7,565 bases of DNA from an uncultured Atopobiaceae bacterium (lineage in GTDB: Bacteria; Actinomycetota; Coriobacteriia; Coriobacteriales; Atopobiaceae). Location: NCBI GenBank assembly GCA_905235165.1, contig CAJOKK010000137.1, forward strand, positions 1 through 7,565, in the 5' to 3' direction. The notes under the pieces are model-generated. The model saw only the letters and a program-made list of their open reading frames with translations, made no database searches and was not told the DNA's origin. A program made the translations under genes and the position numbers. Of this stretch, positions 1-6,093 are shown piece after piece. Each line of letters starts with the position of its first letter. The stretch's first letter is position 1.

Positions 1-218
1 CGACGGCCGGGGCCGCCCAAGTCCGCGAAACCGGGGGCTGAATTACGGACTTCAGCGGCCGGAGCCGTCCAAGTCCGCGAAAACTTGACCTGAATTACGG
101 ACTCGAGCGTCCCTGGCCGCCCAAGTCCGCGAAACCGGGGGCTGAATTACGGACTTCAACGGCCAGAGCCGCCCAAGTCCGCGAAAGCCGGGACTGAATT
201 ACGGGCTCGAGCGTCCCA
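1..218. repeat. Tandem 52-bp hairpin repeat, family A (four units)
   Basis: Four copies of an AAGTCCGCGAAA...TGAATTACGGACT unit begin their left stem at 19, 71, 123 and 175, exactly 52 bp apart. Each unit can fold on itself. In unit 1, AAGTCCG (19-25) pairs with CGGACTT (46-52), and the outer arms GGCCGC (11-16) and GCGGCC (55-60) pair across a 2x2 internal loop. Unit 3 repeats this almost perfectly. Units 2 and 4 share a variant right flank, CGAGCGTCCC, so the block is also a 104-bp dimer present twice (11-114 and 115-218) with about ten differences. Positions 1-8 look like the right end of a further unit, so the array continues outside the window. The whole unit is repeated and there are no unique spacers. 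Function unknown; candidates are a REP/MITE-like element, a structured RNA or a protein-binding array. Confidence 0.9.
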
Positions 219-423
219 CTGCCGCGAAGTTGTAATTACGGAAGCCTGTTTCTCCAACTAACCGGCAGCTGTGCCGCAAAGTTGTGATTGTGGGGGCCTG
301 TTTCTCCAACTTACCGGCACCGCTGCCGCAAAGTTGTGATTGTGGGGGCCTGTTTCTCCAACTTACCGGCAGCCGTGCCGCAAAGTTGTGATTTCGGGGG
401 CCCTTTTCTCCAACTTACCGGCA
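219..423. repeat. Tandem 52-bp hairpin repeat, family B (four units)
   Basis: Four copies of a TGCCG-CA-AAGTTG...CAACTT-AC-CGGCA unit have their inner stem starting at 227, 279, 331 and 383. This is again exactly 52 bp apart and in register with family A (175 to 227 is also 52). Copies at 272-319 and 324-371 are identical over 48 bp. The copy at 376-423 differs at about four positions, and the first copy (219-268) at about seven. Each folds as a 6-bp inner stem and a 5-bp outer stem separated by a 2x2 internal loop, the same architecture as family A. The loop, GTRATT followed by GTTTC, matches the reverse complement of the family A loop. Family B therefore looks like the same element inverted. 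Function unknown. Confidence 0.9.
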
Positions 424-505
424 AGCAGTGAGAATAACCAGTGCCTCACGCTGGTCGGGCTTCGCGGACTCGAGCGTCCCGGGCCGTCCAAATCCGCGAA
501 AACAA
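424..505. repeat. Degenerate end of the hairpin array
   Basis: The array decays here. TTCGCGGACTCGAGCGTCCC (461-480) carries the right flank seen in family A units 2 and 4, but its first ten bases are the reverse complement of the family A left arm AGTCCGCGAA. It is followed by AAATCCGCGAAAAC (490-503), a family A left arm with one change and no right half. TTCGCGGA (461-468) and TCCGCGAA (493-500) form a perfect 8-bp inverted repeat. The 52-bp register slips by about 3 bp relative to the intact units. A small separate stem, GTGAG (428-432) with CTCAC (445-449), is also possible. Confidence 0.6.
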
Positions 506-930
506 AGCCCTCTTCCCTAGCCCCACCTTTTGCTTCCCACAAGAACTCGTGGAGAAGAACCTTCCAGCTCTAGCCGCTTGACGAATGGCCCAATCACCAC
601 TGAAGGCCCTAACGAGGAAGGTAGTATTGTGACTGTAATCTACTTGTGCATAACAGCTTGCGCTCTAGGGTACATACAGCGGGGCAAACCCCAGCCCTCC
701 AAGCTCCAGGCAGAAATTGCGCAAGCGTGAACCAGCGACAGACCGCCCGGGAAAGGAATTGACCATGGTACTTGCGAGTGGCTTTCTGACGGACGAGGTC
801 GTGCAGGCGCTCCCCTGAGATGCAGAAGCCGATCAAGGCCGACAACGCGCTGGCCTGACGTAAGCTCCATGCGAGCAGCTGGACGCTTTGCCCTTTGCGC
901 AGATGAATTGAGATTCGGAAGGATACCTCC
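506..930. other. Gene-free stretch upstream of the membrane protein gene
   Basis: No convincing coding region is visible on either strand. Open frames here lack a good ribosome site, are interrupted, or look like chance translations. A very weak promoter-like pair, TTGTGA (627-632) and CATAAC (649-654) with a 16-bp spacer, could serve the gene at 931, but each box matches consensus at only four of six bases. A small GGGG-CAAA-CCCC hairpin lies at 681-692. Two short coding-like runs (17 codons from the ATG at 764, 12 codons from the ATG at 820) sit in different frames and could be remnants of a decayed gene, but nothing identifies a parent. Confidence 0.4.
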
Positions 931-1803
931 ATGAAGCACCTTTTAGAGAAACTGTTCGGCGGGATCGAGATGACTTGGCCCAAGGTCATCATCTTCGCCA
1001 TCCTGTCAGGCATCTACACCGCGGCCATGGCGCTTATCCCGGCGGTACAGAACACCTCCTTCGCCACAATCGCAGTGACCTTCGAAGTCTGGATCTTGCT
1101 CGCCCTGATCATCATCATGAACAGCAAGTCCAACCTCGACGCGGCCCTCAAGTGCTTCGTCTTCTTTCTCATCAGCCAGCCGATCGTCTATCTCATCCAA
1201 GTGCCTTTCAGCTCCATGGGCTGGGGCCTGTTCGGCTACTACACCTATTGGTTCATCTGGACCGTGCTGTGCTTCCCCATGGCCTATCTGGGCTACTTCA
1301 TGAAGAAGGACAAGTGGTGGGGCTACCTGATCCTGCTGCCGCTGATCGCTCTGACGGGCCTGTCCCTCAGCAACTATTTCAACAGCTTCCTCTTCTGCTG
1401 CCCGAGATTTGCGCTCATCAGCCTCTTTTGCGCGGCGGCGATGATCGGCTATCCGCTCGCGATCTTCAAGGATAAGCGCGTTCGCCTGGGCGGGGCGATC
1501 GTAGGCGCTATCGCCGTGGTGGCCATCGTTGCATACTCGCTGTTGAATCCGCCCGTGCAGAGCAACTACATCCTCAGCTCCGACACCGATCATCGTTTCG
1601 ACGACACCTACACGGTCACGCTCGCCGACCCGTCATATGGCGACGTGTCCATCGAGTACTATCCGGGCATCGAGGACTACATGGTGCACGCCAACTTCAA
1701 GAAGGCCGGCGAAACCGTGATGACCATCGCCTCGCCCGACGGACAGAAGCAGGAGTTTGACGTCACCATCGACCTGAACACAAATAGCGTGAACCCGCGA
1801 TAG
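931..1803 (+). CDS. Seven-TM membrane protein of unknown function with C-terminal extracytoplasmic domain
   Basis: The predicted protein is 290 aa with about seven hydrophobic segments (roughly residues 17-37, 45-63, 72-92, 98-122, 129-149, 157-179 and 187-206). A hydrophilic domain of about 85 residues follows (206-290), with alternating beta-like strands and many aromatic and acidic residues. The basic N-terminus (MKHLLEK) suggests N-in, which with seven spans puts the tail outside the membrane. It resembles hypothetical membrane proteins of gut Firmicutes and Actinobacteria by general appearance, but I cannot assign a named family or function. The start at 931 is supported by GGAAGG (917-922) 8 nt upstream; an in-frame ATG at 970 is a weaker alternative. 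The gene lies 59 bp before the DUF2207 gene on the same strand, so the two may be co-transcribed. Real gene: confident. Function: unknown. Confidence 0.85.
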   Translation: MKHLLEKLFGGIEMTWPKVIIFAILSGIYTAAMALIPAVQNTSFATIAVTFEVWILLALIIIMNSKSNLDAALKCFVFFLISQPIVYLIQVPFSSMGWGLFGYYTYWFIWTVLCFPMAYLGYFMKKDKWWGYLILLPLIALTGLSLSNYFNSFLFCCPRFALISLFCAAAMIGYPLAIFKDKRVRLGGAIVGAIAVVAIVAYSLLNPPVQSNYILSSDTDHRFDDTYTVTLADPSYGDVSIEYYPGIEDYMVHANFKKAGETVMTIASPDGQKQEFDVTIDLNTNSVNPR

Positions 1804-1862
1804 ACGATTCCGGACGGGTTGCATCGCCCGCGACGGAACCATCTGTCCACCAAGGAGACCCC

Positions 1863-3668
1863 ATGAAACACCTGCGAATCGTGATACTGCTCTCGTTCGT
1901 CTTTGCCATCCTGACGCCCTGCTCGGCCTTGGCCCGCAGCTATGACGTCAGCTCGGTGAGCTTTGACACCACGCTCGAGGAAGACGGATCGCTCAGCGTG
2001 ACCGAGCAGCGCGAGTACCGATTCTCTGGCGCCTACAACGGCATCTACTGGGATCTTCCGCGCGGACAGTACGAGGGGCGAAAGATCGACCCAGACCTGG
2101 GCAGCGTTGCCATCGTTACGGACAACGGTCTCGTCACCCTGACGAAGGGCCCAAGCGGAGAGCAGGGCACTTTTGACCTGGACTCACAGCCCGACCACTA
2201 TCGCCTCACGATAGCGTGGCCCGCAGAAGACGAGACGGTCACCTTTCAGGTGAGCTATCGGCTCCCACAACTGGCGACGCGCTGGTCTGACGTAGGCGAG
2301 CTCTACTGGCAGTACGTCAAGGCCGACCCCGATTCCGACGTTGCCTGGCAAAACGTCAAGGCGCGGGTCAAGCTGCCCGTTCCCGACGGGGAGGCGGTGG
2401 AGCCAGGAAAGAACGTGCAGGCCTGGGCGCATGGCCCGGCCGACGGCGTCGTCAGCTTTGACGGGGACAGCGTTGAGTTCTTCTCGCCAGCCGTGGGAAC
2501 GCGGGACTTTCTCGAGATGCGCGTGACCCTCCCCCAGGAATGGCTCGCCGAAGCCTCCCAGCAAGGTCAGGCACGATTGGACACCATTGTTGGCGAGGAG
2601 CATAAATGGGTTGCGGAGGCCAACGCCAAACGCCGTGCGGCACGCTTGACCTCCTGGGGCATTCCGGGTGCCATGGTCGCCATTGGCGCGGCGGGCTTCG
2701 CAATGACCGGCATCCAAAAGCGCCGCAGCAAGCAAAAGGATGTAAAGGCCCAGTTTGACGATACCTACTTCCGAGACGTGCCCTCAAAGGACCACCCGGC
2801 GGTGCTGGGCATGCTCTACCATAACGGCCAACTGACGGAAGAGGAGTTCACGGCAACGCTGATGTGCCTGACCGACCAGGGACGCCTTACGCTCGAGCCT
2901 ATGCCAGGCGAGAAGACCGGCCTGCTTGGCAAGTCCAAGGGCGAAGGAGCGTGGCGTCTGGTGGGCAACGAGAACGCCTTCATCAAGCCCGCAGACGATG
3001 TGGCGGGCGTGCGCGAGATTGACGATGCCGCCTACAACTTCCTCTTTGACGTGATTGCCCCGAAGGCCGCGCACTCGGATGGCGCGGGCAGCAGGCCATC
3101 CGTGCTCACCTCTGACTTTGAGCAGGTGGCACACAGCGCAGCCTCGGACTATTACGATGGCTACCAGGGCTGGTACAGTGCCGTTGCGCAGGCCTACGAG
3201 CAGTGCCAGTACCGAGTCTACTCGGCGGAGGGAAGCGATGTCAGCGGGCTTGCGGGCTTTGCGGGCATCGTTTTGACCCTGTTCATTGCCGGGGCGGGCA
3301 TCTTGCTGAACGCGCCTATGCTGCCGGTTGCCCTTGCCTTATGCTTCGGTTTTGCCGGCTCGGTCTGCCTGATGCTCGCGGACGCCTCTGGGCCCAGCTA
3401 TGTTCTGACCCAGGAGGGAGCCGAGGTCAAAGCCAAGCTTGAGGCCCTCAGGCGGTGGCTCCTGGACTTCACGCGCCTGGAAGAGGCCATCCCCACCGAC
3501 GTGGTCCTGTGGAACCGCCTCTTGGTAATGGCCACGGTGCTGGGCGTTGCGGACAAGGTAATCGAGCAGCTGAAGGTAGCTCTCCCCCACCTCTTGCTCG
3601 ACCAGAACTTTGGTGCCTACAGCTGGTATAGCGACATGCAGGGCATCGCGAGATGCCCGTCCACGTGA
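1863..3668 (+). CDS. DUF2207 family membrane protein, frameshifted near the C-terminus
   Basis: The frame as read gives 601 aa. An N-terminal signal peptide (residues 1-24, hydrophobic core then SALA) precedes an extracytoplasmic beta-rich region (about 25-262) that opens with the family-typical YDVSSVSFDTTLEEDGSLSV and the GIYWDLPRG segment. A TM helix (265-284) is followed by a basic stretch (KRRSKQK), so the next part is cytoplasmic. Two further TM helices lie at about 463-483 and 485-505. The LRRWLLDFTRLEE...VVLWNRLLVMATVLGVADKV region (529-565) is typical of the C-terminal half of DUF2207 proteins. Function of the family is not known. Members usually end in a Gly-rich tail; here the frame ends instead in RCPST, and the tail is found in another frame just downstream (3632-3844). 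A 1-nt deletion (or sequence error) between 3632 and 3665 explains this. The repaired product would be about 660 aa. AAGGAG at 1852-1857, 5 nt before the ATG, supports the start. Confidence 0.9.
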   Translation: MKHLRIVILLSFVFAILTPCSALARSYDVSSVSFDTTLEEDGSLSVTEQREYRFSGAYNGIYWDLPRGQYEGRKIDPDLGSVAIVTDNGLVTLTKGPSGEQGTFDLDSQPDHYRLTIAWPAEDETVTFQVSYRLPQLATRWSDVGELYWQYVKADPDSDVAWQNVKARVKLPVPDGEAVEPGKNVQAWAHGPADGVVSFDGDSVEFFSPAVGTRDFLEMRVTLPQEWLAEASQQGQARLDTIVGEEHKWVAEANAKRRAARLTSWGIPGAMVAIGAAGFAMTGIQKRRSKQKDVKAQFDDTYFRDVPSKDHPAVLGMLYHNGQLTEEEFTATLMCLTDQGRLTLEPMPGEKTGLLGKSKGEGAWRLVGNENAFIKPADDVAGVREIDDAAYNFLFDVIAPKAAHSDGAGSRPSVLTSDFEQVAHSAASDYYDGYQGWYSAVAQAYEQCQYRVYSAEGSDVSGLAGFAGIVLTLFIAGAGILLNAPMLPVALALCFGFAGSVCLMLADASGPSYVLTQEGAEVKAKLEALRRWLLDFTRLEEAIPTDVVLWNRLLVMATVLGVADKVIEQLKVALPHLLLDQNFGAYSWYSDMQGIARCPST

Positions 3669-3844
3669 TGACAAGAACATGCGGCCAGGCAAGGTCTGCG
3701 GCCAACAGCGAGCTCTTCCACAATGTGTCTCTATCTGACCTGGCAAGCTCGCAGGACAGCTCCTTTGACGGCAGCGGTGGCGGCTTCTCTGGCGGAGGAG
3801 GCGGCGGCTTCTCTGGCGGCGGCGGCCGCGGAGGTGCCTTCTAG
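3632..3844 (+). pseudogene. Displaced Gly-rich C-terminal tail of the DUF2207 gene (out of frame)
   Basis: This frame, -1 relative to the upstream gene, continues without a stop from 3632 to the TAG at 3842-3844. From residue M at 3653 it reads MPVHVMTRTCGQARSAANSE, then a Ser-rich linker, then two copies of a GGGFSGGGG-like block ending in GGAF. Gly-rich tails ending in GAF are a usual ending of DUF2207 proteins, so this is the missing end of the preceding gene rather than an independent 63-residue protein. No ribosome-binding site fits a start at 3653. The upstream frame stops at 3666-3668, so the two frames overlap only between 3632 and 3668, which bounds the frameshift. No classical X-XXY-YYZ slippery heptamer is seen there, which argues against programmed -1 frameshifting. 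Confidence 0.8.
3782..3829 (+). repeat. 24-bp tandem duplication in the Gly-rich tail
   Basis: GGCTTCTCTGGCGG occurs at 3782-3795 and again at 3806-3819, a 24-bp (8-residue) period that encodes two GFSGGGG-type blocks. The surrounding GGC/GGA codon runs are low in complexity and could change copy number by slippage. Confidence 0.7.
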
Positions 3845-3850
3845 CAAGAG

Positions 3851-3880
3851 CTGGCGACGAGAAGCGCCTCGACTGGCCAG
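3851..3880 (+). promoter_or_regulatory. Possible hairpin ahead of the EamA gene
   Basis: CTGGC (3851-3855) pairs with GCCAG (3876-3880), and inside it CGAG (3858-3861) pairs with CTCG (3868-3871) around a 6-nt loop. The structure occupies most of the 51-nt gap after the DUF2207 tail and ends 5 nt before the EamA ribosome site (AGGGG, 3886-3890). There is no T-run, so it is not an obvious terminator. A role in processing or translation is speculative. Confidence 0.35.
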
Positions 3881-3895
3881 GGAATAGGGGTTCGC

Positions 3896-4309
3896 ATGTG
3901 GTTCTGGTATGCACTTGGATCGGCAGTCTTTGCAGCCCTGACCTCGATTCTTGCCAAGGTGGGAATCGAAGGCGTAGGGTCAAACCTCGCGACGGCCATC
4001 CGTACGATGGTGGTCATCGTGATGGCCTGGGGCATGGTGTTCATCACGAACCAACAGGGTGACCTCAAGAGCATCTCCACCAAGAGCTGGGTCTTCCTAA
4101 TCCTCTCAGGCCTGGCAACCGGAGCCTCATGGCTGTGCTACTACAAGGCCCTGCAGATTGGCGACGCGTCAAAGGTCGTTCCCGTTGACAAGCTGTCCGT
4201 CGTGATAACGCTGGTTTTAGCCTTCGTCTTTCTCGGCGAGGAGTTTAGCGCCAAGACCTTACTCGGCTGCGTGCTGATTGCCTTGGGGACCCTGCTTGTC
4301 GTGAGGTAG
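3896..4309 (+). CDS. Single-domain EamA/DMT family transporter
   Basis: The 137-aa product is a membrane protein with about five hydrophobic helices (residues 4-24, 33-51, 64-83, 95-113 and 119-136). The sequence from GLATGASWLCYYKALQIGDA (72-91) through VPVDKLSVVITLVLAFVFLGEE (95-116) to the closing LLGCVLIALGTLLVV is characteristic of one EamA repeat of the drug/metabolite transporter superfamily. Most members carry two such repeats in about 300 residues. This is a half-size form and probably works as a dimer. The substrate cannot be told from sequence. The start is supported by AGGGG (3886-3890), 5 nt upstream. It follows the DUF2207 region by 51 nt on the same strand and may share its transcript. 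The stop codon (4307-4309) touches a palindrome shared with the convergent maf gene. Confidence 0.92.
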   Translation: MWFWYALGSAVFAALTSILAKVGIEGVGSNLATAIRTMVVIVMAWGMVFITNQQGDLKSISTKSWVFLILSGLATGASWLCYYKALQIGDASKVVPVDKLSVVITLVLAFVFLGEEFSAKTLLGCVLIALGTLLVVR

Positions 4310-4324
4310 CCCGCACGTGCGGGC
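4309..4324. terminator. Perfect 16-bp palindrome between convergent genes, candidate bidirectional terminator
   Basis: GCCCGCAC/GTGCGGGC is an exact self-complementary 16-mer. It begins at the last base of the EamA stop codon (TAG, 4307-4309) and ends immediately before the complement of the maf stop codon (4325-4327). With a bulged C at 4325 the stem can be extended by GTA/TAC. Neither side has a T-tract, so it does not meet the usual intrinsic-terminator pattern; the transcript hairpin could still pause or protect both 3' ends. Confidence 0.55.
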
Positions 4325-4960
4325 CTACGCTCCCCCGCCGCGAAGGGCGGAAAGCAGGAAGTCCCCACCTTCGCAGAGCTGATCGAGCTCGCGCAGGACG
4401 CGACTCACCGGCAAGCCGACAACGTTGGCATAGTCACCCGAGATGTCGCGGACAAGAGCACGGCCCAGTCCCTGGATACCATAGGAGCCGGCCTTGTCCA
4501 TAGGCTCCCCCGACGCCACGTAGGCAGCGATCTCGGCAGACGAGAGCTCGAAGAAGCGGACGTCGGTCGTCTCCACGAAGGAGACCTCGCGCAGCTCGCC
4601 TCCAGCCGGGGCCATCAGGCACACGCCGGTAGACACGTGGTGGGTCGCTCCAGAAAGCAGCGAAAGCATGCGACGCGCGTCGTCCTTATCGACAGGCTTT
4701 CCCAAGACCGAGCCGGCATCGTCCCACACGATCGTGTCGGCAGCCAGAAGCGGCACATCAAGCGAGCGGTCCAGCGCGGCATACGCCGCATGGGCCTTCT
4801 CCTCAGCCAAGCGACGCACCAGCTCGACCGGCGATTCCTCCGCACGGCGCGTCTCGTCGATATCTGCCGGGCATACCTCGACGTCAAGGCAGCACGCAGC
4901 AAGCAACTCGCGCCGACGCGGAGACGCCGACGCGAGTATGAGGTGTTTGCCTGTGTTCAC
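4325..4960 (-). CDS. maf: Maf family nucleoside triphosphate pyrophosphatase (YhdE type)
   Basis: The 211-aa product is a cytoplasmic enzyme that hydrolyses nucleoside triphosphates to monophosphate and pyrophosphate; Maf proteins are linked to clearing non-canonical nucleotides and, historically, to septum inhibition. From the GTG at 4960, the sequence has the N-terminal signature LILASASPRRRELL (residues 7-20), LAEEKA with K55, the catalytic-base segment AADT with D75, and DKAGSYGIQGLG (155-166). The last motif matches the YhdE (dTTP/UTP) subgroup rather than the YceF subgroup. Length fits the family (about 190-210 aa). The frame is open far upstream into the glycosyltransferase gene, but that part is not Maf-like. 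GTG at 4960 (14 nt after the upstream stop) and GTG at 4969 are the plausible starts; neither has a strong ribosome site, so translational coupling is likely. It is the last gene of the glf-GT-maf unit. Confidence 0.93.
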   Translation of the reverse strand: MNTGKHLILASASPRRRELLAACCLDVEVCPADIDETRRAEESPVELVRRLAEEKAHAAYAALDRSLDVPLLAADTIVWDDAGSVLGKPVDKDDARRMLSLLSGATHHVSTGVCLMAPAGGELREVSFVETTDVRFFELSSAEIAAYVASGEPMDKAGSYGIQGLGRALVRDISGDYANVVGLPVSRVLRELDQLCEGGDFLLSALRGGGA

Positions 4961-4974
4961 AGCCTGCACCGTAG

Positions 4975-6009
4975 CTAGTTGAACTTGATGATCTTCTGGG
5001 CCGCGCGATAGAAGAAGAGGGTCATCTTCTCTCCAACGGGGCCAGGCAGGTTGGTGGAAAGACCGATGATGCCCAAGCGGCAGCGACGCCACATACGGCG
5101 GTCGAAGTCGTGCAGCTCCTGCCACAGATCGTCAACCAGCTCGCGGGCATTCGGGTAGTCCGTCATCTTGCAGAAGATGGAGCAGACCGACATCATGATG
5201 GTGAGGTAGCCCACCATGTAGCTGCGGAGCTGCACCGGATGGACGTCCTTGTAGATGTGATAGCTGCGCATCATGATGCGGGTGACGCGCACCTGCTGGT
5301 CGATGCGACTTGCCATGACGGACTCGTTGACCGACTGGTCCTCGCGACCGATGAAGTAGCGATAGAGGTCAACGTCCAGGTAGTAGAGGGTCTTGCAACG
5401 CGGCAGGGGCACGAAGGCGTAGATGTTGTCTACGTAGAAGGTGTGCGCGGGCATGGGCACACCGCCGTCGCGAAGGACCGCCGTGCGATAGCAGAGGGCA
5501 TGCATGAGGAGGTTTTGCCAGGTGTTGAAGTGGCCGATATCCTTCCAGCCCATAACGCGACCCCTGGGCAGGGCAAAGAGGTAGTCAATCGTGGTGCTCT
5601 TGTTGTCCTCGACGTGCTCATAGACATAGTTGGTGATGACGAGGTCAACGGTCGTACCAGTCTCATCAAAGCCGCGAAGGGTCTTGAGAAGCTCACGAAG
5701 GGCCTCACCATCTACCCAGTCATCGGAGTCAACCACCTTGAAGTAAGCACCGTCGGCCTCTTCGATACCCTTGAGCACGGCCATGCCATGCCCGCCGTTT
5801 TCCTGATGAACGGCCTTGACGATGTTGGGATAGCGCTTCTGCCAATCCTGGGCCTTCTCCAAAGTGTTGTCTTTGGTAGACCCATCGTCAACGATGACGA
5901 TCTGCAGGTCATCGGCATAGTTGCTGCCCTCAAGGATGGACTCGATGCAGTGGTCCATGTAGCTGGCAGAGTTGTAGCACGGTATGGCAAAGGTGATGAT
6001 CTTGCCCAT
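4975..6009 (-). CDS. Glycosyltransferase family 2 protein
   Basis: The 344-aa product has a GT-A fold signature: ITFAIPCYN (residues 5-13), the nucleotide-binding IVIVDDGS (37-44), ENGGHGMAVLKG (70-81) and the metal-binding DSDD (94-97). The C-terminal part (about 200-344) has no motif I recognise and no clear membrane span, so the enzyme is probably cytoplasmic or peripheral, transferring a sugar from a nucleotide donor to a surface glycan or lipid carrier. Donor and acceptor cannot be read from sequence; the neighbouring glf makes UDP-galactofuranose a reasonable guess. I chose the ATG at 6009 because AAAGGG (6015-6020) lies 5 nt upstream and the next residues match the family start. An in-frame ATG at 6054 would add 15 residues unlike the family. 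Maf starts 14 nt after its stop; glf ends 84 nt before its start. Confidence 0.93.
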   Translation of the reverse strand: MGKIITFAIPCYNSASYMDHCIESILEGSNYADDLQIVIVDDGSTKDNTLEKAQDWQKRYPNIVKAVHQENGGHGMAVLKGIEEADGAYFKVVDSDDWVDGEALRELLKTLRGFDETGTTVDLVITNYVYEHVEDNKSTTIDYLFALPRGRVMGWKDIGHFNTWQNLLMHALCYRTAVLRDGGVPMPAHTFYVDNIYAFVPLPRCKTLYYLDVDLYRYFIGREDQSVNESVMASRIDQQVRVTRIMMRSYHIYKDVHPVQLRSYMVGYLTIMMSVCSIFCKMTDYPNARELVDDLWQELHDFDRRMWRRCRLGIIGLSTNLPGPVGEKMTLFFYRAAQKIIKFN

Positions 6010-6058
6010 TCCTACCCTTTCCTTATCGTCGCGCGAGGCAACGAAACAACACACTTGG

Positions 6059-6082
6059 CCCGCCCCTTGTGGGAGGAGCGGG
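6059..6082 (-). promoter_or_regulatory. Hairpin between glf and the glycosyltransferase gene
   Basis: On the leftward transcript CCCGCTCC (from 6082) can pair with GGGGCGGG (to 6059) through eight pairs, one of them U-G, around an 8-nt loop. The bases after it (GTGTGTTGTTT) are only moderately U-rich. It could be a weak terminator or attenuator that lowers expression downstream of glf, or an mRNA-stabilising stem. Confidence 0.4.
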
Positions 6083-6093
6083 TCAAGGAAAAA

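Noticed and set aside
1..423. CRISPR array
   Set aside because: The whole 52-bp unit repeats, including the parts that would be spacers; there are no unique spacers and no cas genes.
1..423. Iteron-type replication origin
   Set aside because: No rep or dnaA gene and no AT-rich unwinding region are present; units are hairpins in two orientations rather than uniform direct iterons.
609..1013. Leftward open frame of 134 codons across the intergenic stretch
   Set aside because: It overlaps the start of the well-supported membrane protein gene, has no recognisable motif and reads like a chance translation.
931..1880. Shared MKHL start of the first two genes as a sign of duplication
   Set aside because: The similarity ends after four residues; the proteins are otherwise unrelated.
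3653..3844. Independent small Gly-rich protein
   Set aside because: It has no ribosome-binding site and its sequence is the usual ending of DUF2207 proteins, so it is better explained as the displaced tail.
4961..5125. N-terminal extension of Maf into the glycosyltransferase gene
   Set aside because: The extra residues are out-of-frame glycosyltransferase sequence and the Maf signature begins only after the GTG at 4960.
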